A stretch of 64,000 nucleotides of DNA from Clostridium vitabionis (GTDB lineage Bacteria; Bacillota; Clostridia; Lachnospirales; Lachnospiraceae): positions 142,903-206,902 of the forward strand of contig NZ_JADKQA010000002.1 in NCBI RefSeq assembly GCF_015351765.1, given 5' to 3'. This document shows positions 45,422 through 54,708 of this stretch, piece by piece. The notes beneath the pieces are model-generated. The model made no database searches, was not told where the DNA came from, and saw only the letters and a program-made list of their open reading frames with translations. Positions within the stretch are counted from its first letter, which is position 1. Every line of letters starts with the position of its first letter. Made by a program: the position numbers and the translations under genes.

Positions 45422-46399
45422 GTGAGTGATTTTCCTTCTAATGAAAAAGCTTTGGGTATGTACAAAAAAATGTATCAAATACGTAAGTATGAGGAGAGCA
45501 TCTACTATCTCTTTTTAGAGGGAATCATGCCTGGAACCATTCATCAGAGTACTGGAGAGGAGGCCTGCGCAGTAGGAATGCTGTATGATCTGCGAAAAGA
45601 TGACTGGATGGCCTCTACACATCGGCCAGCGGGGCATGATATCGCTAAGGGGATCAGCGTAAAGGCTATGATGTGCGAGATGTTTGGCAAAGCAGATGGA
45701 TGTTGCGGTGGTAAGGGTGGCGCCATGCATACTGGCGACATTAATGTAGGCGCACTTCCTGCTAATGCTATCGTGGGTGGCAATTTGCCTATTGCTGCTG
45801 GGGTGGGGCTCGCTTTTAAAATGAAGAAGAAAGATAGCGTGGTAGTTTGCTTCTTTGGCGATGGAGCCTCAAACGAAGGCTCATATCACGAGACAATGAA
45901 TGCAGCTGGGCTGTGGAAGCTCCCCGTAATCTTTGTTTGCGAAAACAACATGTATTCTGCAACGACGTCTATTTTGCTTACCTGTTGCCAGGAAAACGTA
46001 GCAGCAGATCGGGCGGCAGTATATGGAATCCCCAGTGAAGTGGTGGATGGAAATGATGTTTTGGCAGTTAATGACGCGGCGGCTCGCGCCATTACACGCG
46101 CTCGTGCGGGTGGAGGTGCTACCATTATTGAATTGAAAACATATCGTCATGGTGGTCATTCTCGAAATGATGCGTGTGGTTACCGACCGAAGGACGAAGA
46201 AAAATTATGGATACAGGATCGCGATCCGGTAAAAAACTTTCGCAAGAGAATTTTGGAACATGGGGTCATTAGCGAGAAAGAACTTGAAAAAGAAGAGATG
46301 ATTATTGATCAGGAAATTGAAGACGCGGTGGAGTATGCAAAGAATGCGCCGTTGCCCAGCTATGAGTCCGCATTGAAAAATGTTTATATGGAGGGTTGA
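45422..46399 (+). CDS. ThDP-dependent dehydrogenase E1 alpha subunit (acetoin/2-oxoacid type)
   Basis: 325 residues from GTG 45422, set by GAGGAGGTG 6 nt upstream. Alpha subunit of a heterotetrameric E1, decarboxylating or cleaving a 2-oxo compound with ThDP. Motifs: IRKYEESIYYLFLEG, HQSTGEEACAVG, GGKGGAMHTGD, then the ThDP/Mg motif FFGDGASNEGSYHETMN with Asn in CENNMYSATT. ELKTYRHGGHSRND is the phosphorylation-loop region. Length (325) and sequence are closer to acetoin dehydrogenase AcoA than to large PdhA. First gene of an E1-E2-E3 operon. Confidence 0.9.
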   Translation: MSDFPSNEKALGMYKKMYQIRKYEESIYYLFLEGIMPGTIHQSTGEEACAVGMLYDLRKDDWMASTHRPAGHDIAKGISVKAMMCEMFGKADGCCGGKGGAMHTGDINVGALPANAIVGGNLPIAAGVGLAFKMKKKDSVVVCFFGDGASNEGSYHETMNAAGLWKLPVIFVCENNMYSATTSILLTCCQENVAADRAAVYGIPSEVVDGNDVLAVNDAAARAITRARAGGGATIIELKTYRHGGHSRNDACGYRPKDEEKLWIQDRDPVKNFRKRILEHGVISEKELEKEEMIIDQEIEDAVEYAKNAPLPSYESALKNVYMEG

Positions 46400-46403
46400 A
46401 GCT

Positions 46404-47480
46404 ATGGCAATTATGTCAATTGCAGATGCATACAAGTGTGCAATCCAGGAAGAAATGCGCAGAGATTCCTCCGTTTACTGTATTGGGGAGGATGAGGATA
46501 TTCCCGGCGGTATGGGCGGAGCGTTTACAGTCACTAAAGGGCTTGGAGAGGAGTTTGGCGCCAATGTACGGGTAGCGTTGGATGGCGGCAACTTTGAACT
46601 GAAAGGCACGGAGAATATTGGTGATGATCGAGTGATCAACACCCCTATTTCTGAAATTTTAATCGCAGGAGTATGTGTGGGCTCTGCTATGGCGGGAATG
46701 CGGCCGGTGGCAGACTTGCAGTACGGAGATTTCCTGTTCTGTATGATGGATCAGTTAGTAAACCAAGCGGCAAAGATGTGCTACATGTCTGATGGAAAGG
46801 TTCATGTTCCCATGGTGATGCGGGCTCCTTGTGGGGCGACTAATCGAGGGGCGCAGCACGCGCAAAGCCTCGAGAGTTATTTTATTCATGTGCCTGGATT
46901 AAAAGTAATCTGTCCATCTACTCCCTATGACGCTAAGGGGCTGATGAAACAGGCCATACGGGATGAAAATCCGGTGCTGGTATTTGAGCATAAATTGCTC
47001 TACGGTGGCAAAAGAAAAGAAGCAGGCCAGCTTAGCGCCGCTGGTGAAGTGCCAGAGACGGATTATACCATTCCGTTTGGCCAGGCAGCTGTTCGAAGGG
47101 AAGGTAAGGATATCACGATAGTAGCGAATATGTTGATGTGGTATAAGGCTATGCAGGCAGCTGAGGAATTGGAAGCAGAAGGTATCAGTTGCGAGATTAT
47201 TGATCCGCGAACTCTAGTACCATTTGATTATCAAACAGTGACAAGATCTCTTGAAAAGACAGGTAAATTGATGATCATACATGAGGATACTTACACTGGC
47301 GGGTGGGGGGCACAACTGGCATCCTGGATAGCCGAGAACGCTATTACACTGCTTGATGCGCCAGTTGTGCGTGTAACAGCGCCAGATACACCCATTCCAT
47401 TCTGCCCTGCGTTGGAAAGTTATGTGGTTCCATCTAAACAGAGGATTGCTGATGCGGCACGGAAGTTGGCTAAGCTTTGA
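46404..47480 (+). CDS. ThDP-dependent dehydrogenase E1 beta subunit
   Basis: 358 residues from MAIMSIADAYKCAIQEEMRR, with GGAGGG upstream, 4 bp after the alpha gene. Family motifs: IGEDEDIPGGMGGAFTVTKG, VINTPISEILIAGVCVGSAM, CGATNRGAQHAQSLES and IIDPRTLVPFDYQT. Between the TKGLGEEFG segment and DDRVINTP there is an insertion of about 20 residues (VRVALDGGNFELKG) not usual in AcoB/PdhB. It forms the E1 tetramer with the alpha subunit. Confidence 0.9.
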   Translation: MAIMSIADAYKCAIQEEMRRDSSVYCIGEDEDIPGGMGGAFTVTKGLGEEFGANVRVALDGGNFELKGTENIGDDRVINTPISEILIAGVCVGSAMAGMRPVADLQYGDFLFCMMDQLVNQAAKMCYMSDGKVHVPMVMRAPCGATNRGAQHAQSLESYFIHVPGLKVICPSTPYDAKGLMKQAIRDENPVLVFEHKLLYGGKRKEAGQLSAAGEVPETDYTIPFGQAAVRREGKDITIVANMLMWYKAMQAAEELEAEGISCEIIDPRTLVPFDYQTVTRSLEKTGKLMIIHEDTYTGGWGAQLASWIAENAITLLDAPVVRVTAPDTPIPFCPALESYVVPSKQRIADAARKLAKL

Positions 47481-47523
47481 TTTAGTGATTTAGTTTAACG
47501 AGTCAGAAAGCGAGGGATAGCAC

Positions 47524-48774
47524 ATGATTCAGGAAATCAAAATGCCTGCTGCCGGGCAGACCACGGATGAGGCTACTATCGTCAAAGTGAATGTGACGGT
47601 TGGCGATACCGTGAAACGGGGGGATGTGCTGCTGGAAGCGGAGACGGATAAGGCTGTTTTACCGATAGAGAGCTTTGCCTCGGGTCAAGTATTTGATGTG
47701 CTTGTGTCCGAAGGAGATACTGTAGCAGCAGGAACAATTCTGGCTGTTATCGGAAAGGCGGAAGATTCAGCTGTGTATCACCGGAGTGATGCTGCGGTGA
47801 AAAAAAACCTTGCTGCGCAAGTACCAATTGGCCTCGCAAGGCAAGAGGAGTATCTGCCTATTGTCAAGAATCTTGCCGCTGAGAGAGAGGCTAAAACTAT
47901 TGCGGTTGATGAGAATGGGGGATTATCGCATTTCCCCGCTATGCCTAACGCTAAAATGCTGGCAAATGAAATGAAATTGGATATCACTACAGTGCCCGCA
48001 TCTAATGGCTTATTTGTAAAGCGGCAGGATGTAGAACAAAAGTTAAAAACATATCAGGATGCAGCTGTGACAAAATCTGTTTCTGCACCAGGGGGGACAT
48101 ATGAAGTCATGCCTATGACCAGGATGCGGACGGTTATATGTCGGCGAATGCAGGAATCTGCTCAGAATATCCCGGCATGGCAGTGTACAGTGAGTGTGGA
48201 TATGTCAGCGAGCATGGCTTTACGGGATACATTCAAAACGAAGAGAGGTGTTAATCTATCCTATAACGATATCATAGCAAAGGCCATTGCTGTAGCGGCG
48301 CGAAAATATCCTTTGGTTAGAGCCCGGTATGAAGAAAATGAGGTTCGGATATTCAGGCATACTAATATTGGGTTGGCTGTCGGCTTGGATGGAGCGTTGG
48401 TGGTGCCTGTCGTAAAGGAAATTGACAGTAAGAATCTGGAAGAGATCGCGACAGCTTACAAGAACGTGATCCAAAAAGCTCGTAACAATTGTTTGGAGAT
48501 TGATGAGATGGGGTGCGGAAGCATTACGATCTCTAACTTGGGGATGTACGATGTGGATCACTTTATTGCAATCGTAAATCCGCCAGAGAGTTGCATCTTG
48601 GCGGTTGGAAAGATTGAACCACGGCCGGTATGGGATGGAAAGCTGTTTCAACCGGTTCCTAAAATGACTATCACCGGCTCGTTTGATCATCGTATTATCG
48701 ATGGCGCTTATGGCGCCCAGTTTTTGCGGGAACTGAAGATGCTCATGGAAAACCCATTACTTTTATTGGGGTGA
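47524..48774 (+). CDS. Dihydrolipoamide acyltransferase E2
   Basis: 416 residues. One lipoyl domain (about 1-76; lipoyl Lys43 in ETDKAVLP), a subunit-binding domain (about 135-172, PNAKMLANEMKLDITTVPAS) and a catalytic acyltransferase domain (about 190-416) ending with the active-site FDHRIIDGAYGAQFL (HxxxDG). The linkers are shorter than in PDH E2. It transfers an acyl group from lipoamide to CoA. A lipoate ligase in the same operon should load Lys43. Confidence 0.92.
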   Translation: MIQEIKMPAAGQTTDEATIVKVNVTVGDTVKRGDVLLEAETDKAVLPIESFASGQVFDVLVSEGDTVAAGTILAVIGKAEDSAVYHRSDAAVKKNLAAQVPIGLARQEEYLPIVKNLAAEREAKTIAVDENGGLSHFPAMPNAKMLANEMKLDITTVPASNGLFVKRQDVEQKLKTYQDAAVTKSVSAPGGTYEVMPMTRMRTVICRRMQESAQNIPAWQCTVSVDMSASMALRDTFKTKRGVNLSYNDIIAKAIAVAARKYPLVRARYEENEVRIFRHTNIGLAVGLDGALVVPVVKEIDSKNLEEIATAYKNVIQKARNNCLEIDEMGCGSITISNLGMYDVDHFIAIVNPPESCILAVGKIEPRPVWDGKLFQPVPKMTITGSFDHRIIDGAYGAQFLRELKMLMENPLLLLG

Positions 48775-48790
48775 GTTAGGGAGGATAGTC

Positions 48791-50158
48791 ATGGAACAAT
48801 TTGATATTCTGGTGATTGGTGGAGGACCGGGGGGATATTCTCTAAGTCTTGCTGCCGCAAAAGCTGGTATGAAAGTAGCCTTATTTGAAAAAGAACGTGT
48901 GGGTGGTACTTGCCTAAATGTCGGGTGCATCCCTACCAAGTATCTATTGGATAAAGCGATAACTATGGAGAAGGTTCGATCCCTAGTCAATAAGGATATT
49001 TTTCGAGATGCCGGGACGTTTAGTTTTAAGAAGATTCAGTCGGGAAGTAGAGAGGTTGTCGATAAGCTGGTAGGTGGCGTGCAGTTCCTTCTGAAAAAGA
49101 ATCAAGTCACGGTGGTCTTAGGAACAGCGACATTGAAAGATGACCACATTGTGACCTGTTGTGGTAAGGAGTATCAGGGCAAATATGTGGTTATTGCTAC
49201 TGGCTCTCAGCCTATGCCGATTCCAATTCCGGGCCATGAGCTGTGTATTGATTCGACAGGAGCGTTGAATTTGAAAACTCTACCCCGATCAATGGTAGTG
49301 ATTGGTGGCGGCGTTATAGGATTGGAACTGGCATGCGCTTTCTCAGCATACGGAACAGAGGTGACAATAGTAGAGCTAATGCCGGAACTGTTGCCCGTAG
49401 AGCAGAAAGAGGCGGTTCAAGCGTTGGAAAAATTTCTAAAGCAGCAAGGGATTAGTCTGCTCACCGGTACTAAGGTGCTGAGAGTCGAAGAAACTGGCTC
49501 GGGGCAGAGGGCTGTATACGAGAAAGATGGAAAGGAGGGATTGGTAGATTCAGAATTGGTACTAATGGCAGCGGGACGGAAGCCCAATTTTTGCGGGATT
49601 GATACCGATGCTTTAAAACTTGCCATGAATGGTAAATATATTGCCGTGGATGCCCATCAACGGACAAATTTGGATGGTGTGTACGCCATCGGTGATGTGG
49701 CGGGCGGATATCAGTTGGCGCATGCCGCTTATGCTGAGGCTGAAGCAGCCCTGGCCGACATACTTGGGCAGGATGAATCGTATGGTACCGTGCCTGTTCC
49801 TGTCTGCATATATACTATTCCATGCTTTGCGACGGTTGGATTGACTACAGAGGGGGCAAAAAAAAGAGGATATTCCCCCTGCCTTGGCAGTTTTGACTAT
49901 AACGCCAACGGAATGGCATTAGCGGAAGGGGCTTCCGGCAGCGTATACGTTGTAATGGATAAGATAACAAAAATCACTTTAGGTGTAACTGTAGTGGGCG
50001 AAAACGCATCAGAGATGATAGCTTTTGGGGCAGATGCAGTTCGAGATCGTCTGACGTTGAAGCAGTGGAAACAGATAGTGGTAGCACACCCATCTTTGTG
50101 TGAAATGCTGCGGGAAGCTGCGTTGGACGCATTTGGCATTTCAATCCACAAGGGATAA
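48791..50158 (+). CDS. lpdA: Dihydrolipoamide dehydrogenase E3
   Basis: 455 residues. FAD motif VIGGGPGGYSLSLAAAKAG, redox disulfide GGTCLNVGCIPTK (about 38-50), NAD motif VIGGGVIGLELACAF, second FAD motif TNLDGVYAIGDVAGG, and the dimer-interface active-site His in AHPSLCEML. It reoxidises the lipoyl group on E2, producing NADH. It starts 16 bp after the E2 gene, so the complex is encoded in one unit. Confidence 0.95.
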   Translation: MEQFDILVIGGGPGGYSLSLAAAKAGMKVALFEKERVGGTCLNVGCIPTKYLLDKAITMEKVRSLVNKDIFRDAGTFSFKKIQSGSREVVDKLVGGVQFLLKKNQVTVVLGTATLKDDHIVTCCGKEYQGKYVVIATGSQPMPIPIPGHELCIDSTGALNLKTLPRSMVVIGGGVIGLELACAFSAYGTEVTIVELMPELLPVEQKEAVQALEKFLKQQGISLLTGTKVLRVEETGSGQRAVYEKDGKEGLVDSELVLMAAGRKPNFCGIDTDALKLAMNGKYIAVDAHQRTNLDGVYAIGDVAGGYQLAHAAYAEAEAALADILGQDESYGTVPVPVCIYTIPCFATVGLTTEGAKKRGYSPCLGSFDYNANGMALAEGASGSVYVVMDKITKITLGVTVVGENASEMIAFGADAVRDRLTLKQWKQIVVAHPSLCEMLREAALDAFGISIHKG

Positions 50159-50168
50159 AGGAGTTAAT

Positions 50169-50909
50169 ATGCTGTTGACGGATAAAGTGGCTCTAGTCAC
50201 GGGCGGCGGAAGGGGAATCGGAGAAGCTAGTGCGAAACGTTTAGCGGAATATGGAGCTAAAGTTATTATTGCGGATATGAATCTTGATGCGGCCAATAGC
50301 GTGGCGAGCGACATCAATATTCATGATGGTGAGGCATGCGCATTGGAATTTAATGTGGCAGAGTTTGATACCATTTCGGGAAAAATTGCTGAAGCTAAAT
50401 CGATGTTCGGCCATATTGATATCTTGGTGAATGTAGCAGGTGTCACTGGCTCCACGCCGATTGAAGAAATCACCTTGGCAGGTTGGGATCGAATGATGGA
50501 CATCGACCTAAAGTCCATGTTTTTTGTGACGCAGGCTGTATTCTGCATTATGAAAGATCAGAATTATGGCAAACTGGTTCACATGTCTTCACTTGCAGCA
50601 TTGCGTGGAGGCAGGAGCTCTGATGCTTCTTATGCCTGCGCAAAAGCAGGGATCTTGAATCTTAGCAAGTGCTTTGCTCTCCGCGGCGCTCCATATCATA
50701 TTACTTCTAATGCAGTATGTCCTGGTAATATCCTCACTCCAATGGGGAGAGCACTTTCTTGGTCAAAAGTAGATCCGAAAACGTATATTCCTATGGGGCG
50801 ATATGGTACAGCAGAAGATGTTGCCAATGCCGTGTTATTTTACGCCAGTGATCTTTCTTCCTACGTCACAGGTGACTATATGAATGTTAACGGCGGCTTG
50901 TATATGTGA
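50169..50909 (+). CDS. Short-chain dehydrogenase/reductase
   Basis: 246 residues from MLLTDKVALVTGGGRGIGEA; AAAGGAG precedes the ATG, 10 bp after lpdA. Classical SDR: cofactor motif TGGGRGIG (about 11-18), Asp after beta-2 (IADMNLD, favouring NAD), NVAGVTG, catalytic Ser in HMSSLAALRGG, and YACAK (YxxxK). It probably oxidises a hydroxyl group or reduces a ketone in the pathway served by the dehydrogenase complex, comparable to butanediol or sugar-acid dehydrogenases. Confidence 0.9.
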   Translation: MLLTDKVALVTGGGRGIGEASAKRLAEYGAKVIIADMNLDAANSVASDINIHDGEACALEFNVAEFDTISGKIAEAKSMFGHIDILVNVAGVTGSTPIEEITLAGWDRMMDIDLKSMFFVTQAVFCIMKDQNYGKLVHMSSLAALRGGRSSDASYACAKAGILNLSKCFALRGAPYHITSNAVCPGNILTPMGRALSWSKVDPKTYIPMGRYGTAEDVANAVLFYASDLSSYVTGDYMNVNGGLYM

Positions 50910-50980
50910 GAAAAAGCCGGAAAAGGCGATGGGGATTGCTTAATTTGAATAAATGACAAATGGGCATTGAGGAGGGCTGT

Positions 50981-51745
50981 ATGGAGAAAGTGGTTAGAGC
51001 AACATTGGTTTCTAATGCCGGTCTTCTCGTGGAATACAGCGGGGTAAAAATTTTGGTAGATGCCATCTACCATACCACAGATCCATTTACTAATCCCCCA
51101 AAAGCTGTATGGTCTGCAATGCTTGCAGGAGAACACCCTTTTGATGGTGTAGATACATTGTTGTTCACCCATAATCATCCGGATCATTTTTCACCTGAGT
51201 GGCTGAAGGAGTATATTTGGCATCGCCCTGTCAGACGAGTTTTCTTGCCGACTATGGAATCACGGTGTGAAGAAAATTTAAAGATATTTTTGGAGGATCA
51301 TGGGATATGGTGGACTCATTTTACGCCAGGAATGCAAATGGAGGATTTTTCTATTCCAGGCGGAATTGAGATTCGACCATATTTTACACGGCATATTGAT
51401 AAAAGCTATTGGAATGTGCCGCACAGCTGCTATCTGATAACAATCGGTAAAAAAAGTATATTTTTGACTGCTGATGTAGATTATACAAAAGAGAGGTTTG
51501 AACAGCTTTCTCAAGTTCATATTGATGTAGCTTTTATTAATCCTCTTTTTTTCAGTGCACTTCAGACAGGGACTTTTTTTAAGGGGATATTAAAACCGGA
51601 TATTTTTTGCATCTATCATGTTCCGTCTCAGCGAGACGATCGGTGGAAAATCCGCTCATTATTATCACATAATTTGCGCCAGTGGAACCCGAGCAAGGGG
51701 AAGATAGCCGTTCTGGATAAACCATACCAGTATGTGGAAGTTTAA
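50981..51745 (+). CDS. Metallo-beta-lactamase-fold hydrolase
   Basis: 254 residues from MEKVVRATLVSNAGLLVEYS, with GAGGAGGG upstream. The metal motif TLLFTHNHPDHFSPEW (HxHxDH, about 60-75) is followed by His in YFTRHIDK and a late Asp in FLTADVDYTK. The UlaG/RomA-type single domain hydrolyses lactones or phosphoesters in known members. Its position between SDR and lplA suggests hydrolysis of a lactone or thioester intermediate, but that is inference. Confidence 0.8.
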   Translation: MEKVVRATLVSNAGLLVEYSGVKILVDAIYHTTDPFTNPPKAVWSAMLAGEHPFDGVDTLLFTHNHPDHFSPEWLKEYIWHRPVRRVFLPTMESRCEENLKIFLEDHGIWWTHFTPGMQMEDFSIPGGIEIRPYFTRHIDKSYWNVPHSCYLITIGKKSIFLTADVDYTKERFEQLSQVHIDVAFINPLFFSALQTGTFFKGILKPDIFCIYHVPSQRDDRWKIRSLLSHNLRQWNPSKGKIAVLDKPYQYVEV

Positions 51746-51762
51746 GAACGAGAGAAAATCAT

Positions 51763-52749
51763 ATGAATCATCAAATGTTTTATTTTGAAACCGGCTCTAT
51801 AAACCCATATTATAATTTGGCGTTTGAGGAATTTGTTCTAACGCACCGCATGGAGGGGGACTGTCTGATCCTTTGGCAAAATGATAATACAATTGTTCTC
51901 GGACTAAACCAGAATGCTGAAGAAGAAATAAACCGCAATTTTGTGGAAGAACATCGGGTTCATGTGGTTCGGCGCTCAACGGGTGGGGGTGCTGTGTATC
52001 ATGATCTTGGAAATTTAAATTACTCTTTTATTTCTGACTTAGGGGAGAATAAATTAGCGTTTGGACGGTTCACAAGGCCGATTGTTGAAGCCCTTAAAGG
52101 GTTAGGACTCAACGCTGAAGTATCTGGTCGAAACGATATTTTGGTAAATGGCCGCAAGGTTTCTGGCACAGCGCAACGAATCTTCAAAAATCGCATTCTG
52201 CATCATGGAACACTATTATTTGATACCAATCATGACTTAGTGGCCAATGCCCTGCACGTAGATCCTAGCAAATTTCAGTCGAAAAGTTCTAAATCAGTTC
52301 GCAGCCGCATCGGTAATATACGGGATTTTTTACCTAAAGACATGGAACTTTCGGGATTCTGGGCATACCTGAAAGATTTCCTCGCGGGGGGAGGCATTGT
52401 TTGTGACACTTTAACGGCGTCTGAATTGGAGGAGGTAGATAGGCTGAAGATAAGTAAATATGATACTTGGGAATGGAATTTTGGCAGATCGCCCCGATAT
52501 AACGTGACAAATAAGCAGCGATATGATGCGGGTATTTTGAAATTCCGAGCAGCCGTTGAAAGCGGATTGATTCGGGAAATTGTGTTTTATGGCGATTTCT
52601 TGGCGACCAGTCCTATAACTCCCTTGACAAATGCGCTCATTGGGTGTGTCTTTCGGAAGGCGGATGTAGCACCGGTGCTGGATCGTTTTGACCTTGCATC
52701 TATGTTTGGAGGCATTACGAAGGACGAAATACTAAAGGTTATGTTTTGA
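51763..52749 (+). CDS. lplA: Lipoate-protein ligase A
   Basis: 328 residues. It activates lipoate with ATP and attaches it to Lys of lipoyl domains. Motifs: RRSTGGGAVYHDLGNLNYSF (lipoate/adenylate loop, about 66-85), GRNDILVNGRKVSGTAQRIF and HHGTLLFD. A C-terminal accessory domain (about 250-328) is present. Location at the end of the E1-E2-E3 operon indicates dedicated lipoylation of this complex from scavenged lipoate. Confidence 0.95.
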   Translation: MNHQMFYFETGSINPYYNLAFEEFVLTHRMEGDCLILWQNDNTIVLGLNQNAEEEINRNFVEEHRVHVVRRSTGGGAVYHDLGNLNYSFISDLGENKLAFGRFTRPIVEALKGLGLNAEVSGRNDILVNGRKVSGTAQRIFKNRILHHGTLLFDTNHDLVANALHVDPSKFQSKSSKSVRSRIGNIRDFLPKDMELSGFWAYLKDFLAGGGIVCDTLTASELEEVDRLKISKYDTWEWNFGRSPRYNVTNKQRYDAGILKFRAAVESGLIREIVFYGDFLATSPITPLTNALIGCVFRKADVAPVLDRFDLASMFGGITKDEILKVMF

Positions 52750-52762
52750 GAGGTTCCGGAGT

Positions 52763-54196
52763 CAAGTCCAAATTTGTGTGTAAATTGATTTTCTCTTAGG
52801 TGCCTGTGGCACCGGGGGATGCCTTGCATCCCTTGGCTGTCCACAAGCTCTCTTGAAGGTGCGTCAAGGGTGCACGGTAAGTGCAACCTCGACGAGGCTC
52901 CCTTGACGGCGCCTGAAAGAGTGCTATATCTCAGGCGGCTCTGAGTTTTTGTTGTTCCTCTGCCATTTGCCTCAGGTCAGTGACCGTGCTGGAATTGATC
53001 AGCGCCGCATATGTCGCCGGGCTGAATATAGCCTTCCTGGCGTTTTCAGCATCGTTCCTTTCCAACAAAACAGAACCCATCAATCGCAGCAGTGAGCTTT
53101 CATTTGGAAAGATCCCGATGACGGAAGAACGGCGTTTCAGCTCTTTGTTTAACCGCTCTATGTGGTTCGACGTCCTGAAATATTTCCGAAGGTATTTCGG
53201 AAGCGTCATAACAGTCATGGCACTTTCGAACCCTTCATCCAGGCACATCATGGCAGATTCAGCGACGTCCTTGTAATCGGCGATGATCGCATCCCGCTTT
53301 TTTCGAGCGTCATCTATCGTGTTGCAGTTCCACATCTCCTGAAGTTCTGGCGGATCCCCGCCTGATATTTCTTAGGCGCTTTTTCCGAGATATTCTTCGA
53401 AAAATGAAACTGGCAGCGCTGCCACGGAACATCCGGGAACACCTTGCTGATAGCATCCTGGATGCCTTCGTGGGCATCCGAGGTAATCATCAGAAGATCC
53501 TTGAGGCCGCGATCTTTCAGGCTTTGGAGGAAAGCATTCCAAGCAGGCTTCGATTCGTTATCGAACACGCCGAAGCCGAGAATTTCACGATGGCCGTCCT
53601 GGCTTGTCTCATAGGCGATCATGAAAGCTCTAGAGATAATTCTATGATTGACCCTGACCTTGAAATACGTTGCGTCTACCGTCAGAAACGGATAGTTGCC
53701 AGACAACGGTCTGTTACGGAATTCCTCGACTCTTTGATCCAGATCCTTGCAGACTTCCGAGACGGAAGATTTCGAGAAGGATGTTCCGCAGAGAGTTTTT
53801 GATACCTTGCGGGTCGCTACGCCGCTGACAACCATCTCTGCCATGCTGGCAATCAAAGCGGCTTCACTCCGAGAATAGTTCTCAAAGACAAGGGTCTTGA
53901 ACGGGATGTTGCGATGCCTGGGTACCGTTAATGTGATCCGCCCTATCCGGGTCTTAAGTTCACGCTCCCGTGTGCCGTTGCGGCTGTCTGTGCGCTCTTC
54001 TGACCGCTCATATGGCTCTGCTTTAAGCTGGGCGGTGGATTCCGCCATCAGTATGCTGTTAAGGCTGCTCCGGAGCAACTCGCGGAACGCCTGATCATGA
54101 TCTTTTGAAAGAAGCTGTAGAATTCCCTCCTGATTCAATGTAATATTGAGGTGAGCCATTTGTTCATCCTCCTCGGTATTATGTTGATTGTGGATG
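52763..54196. mobile_element. IS256-type element, degenerate
   Basis: Limits are approximate. The left side (from about 52763) carries a candidate terminal repeat, AAGTCCAAATTTGTGTGTAA. A structured non-coding zone follows: GGTGCC/GGCACC (52799-52813), GGGATGC/GCATCCC, and a long stem GGTGCGTCAAGGG with CCCTTGAC-g-GCGCC (52858-52914). The transposase is frameshifted. No complementary terminal repeat is found on the right, where the element abuts an araD fragment. This suggests a deletion across its right end. Confidence 0.7.
52931..54159 (-). pseudogene. IS256-family transposase, frameshifted
   Basis: The start is ATG 54159 (MAHLNITLNQEGILQLLSKD). Typical Mutator/IS256 features are MAEMVVSGVATRKVSKTLCG, Asp in LTVDATYFKVR, Asp in MITSDAHEGIQDAI and WQRCQFHFSKNI. 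The first frame ends after YQAGIRQNFRRCG near 53320. The remainder (ELQEMWNCNTIDDARKKRD to the stop at 52931) is in another frame and holds the C-terminal YFRTSNHIERLNKELKRR with the catalytic Glu. A one-base deletion near 53335 best explains this. Programmed frameshifting is not known for this family. Confidence 0.85.
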
Positions 54197-54613
54197 GGCT
54201 CAGTCGGGGAGAGATATCCCTGCATATGGACAACACATGCGGATTATTTTTATGGGGCGATTCCTTGTACACGTTCTCTTACACAAACAGAAATCGATGA
54301 AGGGTATGAATATAATACAGGTGTTGTTATCACGGAAACCTTTGTCGAGCGTACAATAGATCCAGAATCGGTTCCGGCAGTTTTATGCAAGAATCACGGG
54401 CCATTCACATGGGGCAAAGATCCAATAGATGCGGTACATAATGCAGCCTATCTGGAGATAGTTGCGAAAATGGCTGCATTAACTGAGAAAAATAATCCGG
54501 AGGTGGAACCGTGTCCTCAGCGGATTCTCGATAAACATTACTATCGCAAGCATGGCAAAAATGCCTATTATGGCCAGATAAATCTTGCTAATGTTTGTCA
54601 AGCGGATTTTTGA
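54197..54613 (+). pseudogene. L-ribulose-5-phosphate 4-epimerase/class II aldolase, C-terminal fragment
   Basis: About 138 residues matching the end of AraD-type enzymes: TTHADYFYGAIPCTRSLT, EYNTGVVITETF, LCKNHGPFTWGKDPIDAVHNA (a zinc-ligand His in NHGP) and LDKHYYRKHGKNAYYGQ. The N-terminal 90-100 residues, with the first metal and substrate motifs, are missing and replaced by IS256 upstream sequence. The intact gene was probably part of the catabolic island. Confidence 0.88.
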
Positions 54614-54708
54614 AGATTTTGAGAACCTTGAGAACAAAAAGAGAGTAACCTTAATAAGACCTGCTGTTGCAGGCCGGCAGTTAACGGCTATAATGAAAGC
54701 GGACGGAT

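Noticed and set aside
53314..53345. Programmed frameshift in the IS256-type transposase
   Set aside because: No slippery heptamer or stimulatory structure is seen, and this family is normally made from one frame. A one-base deletion is simpler.
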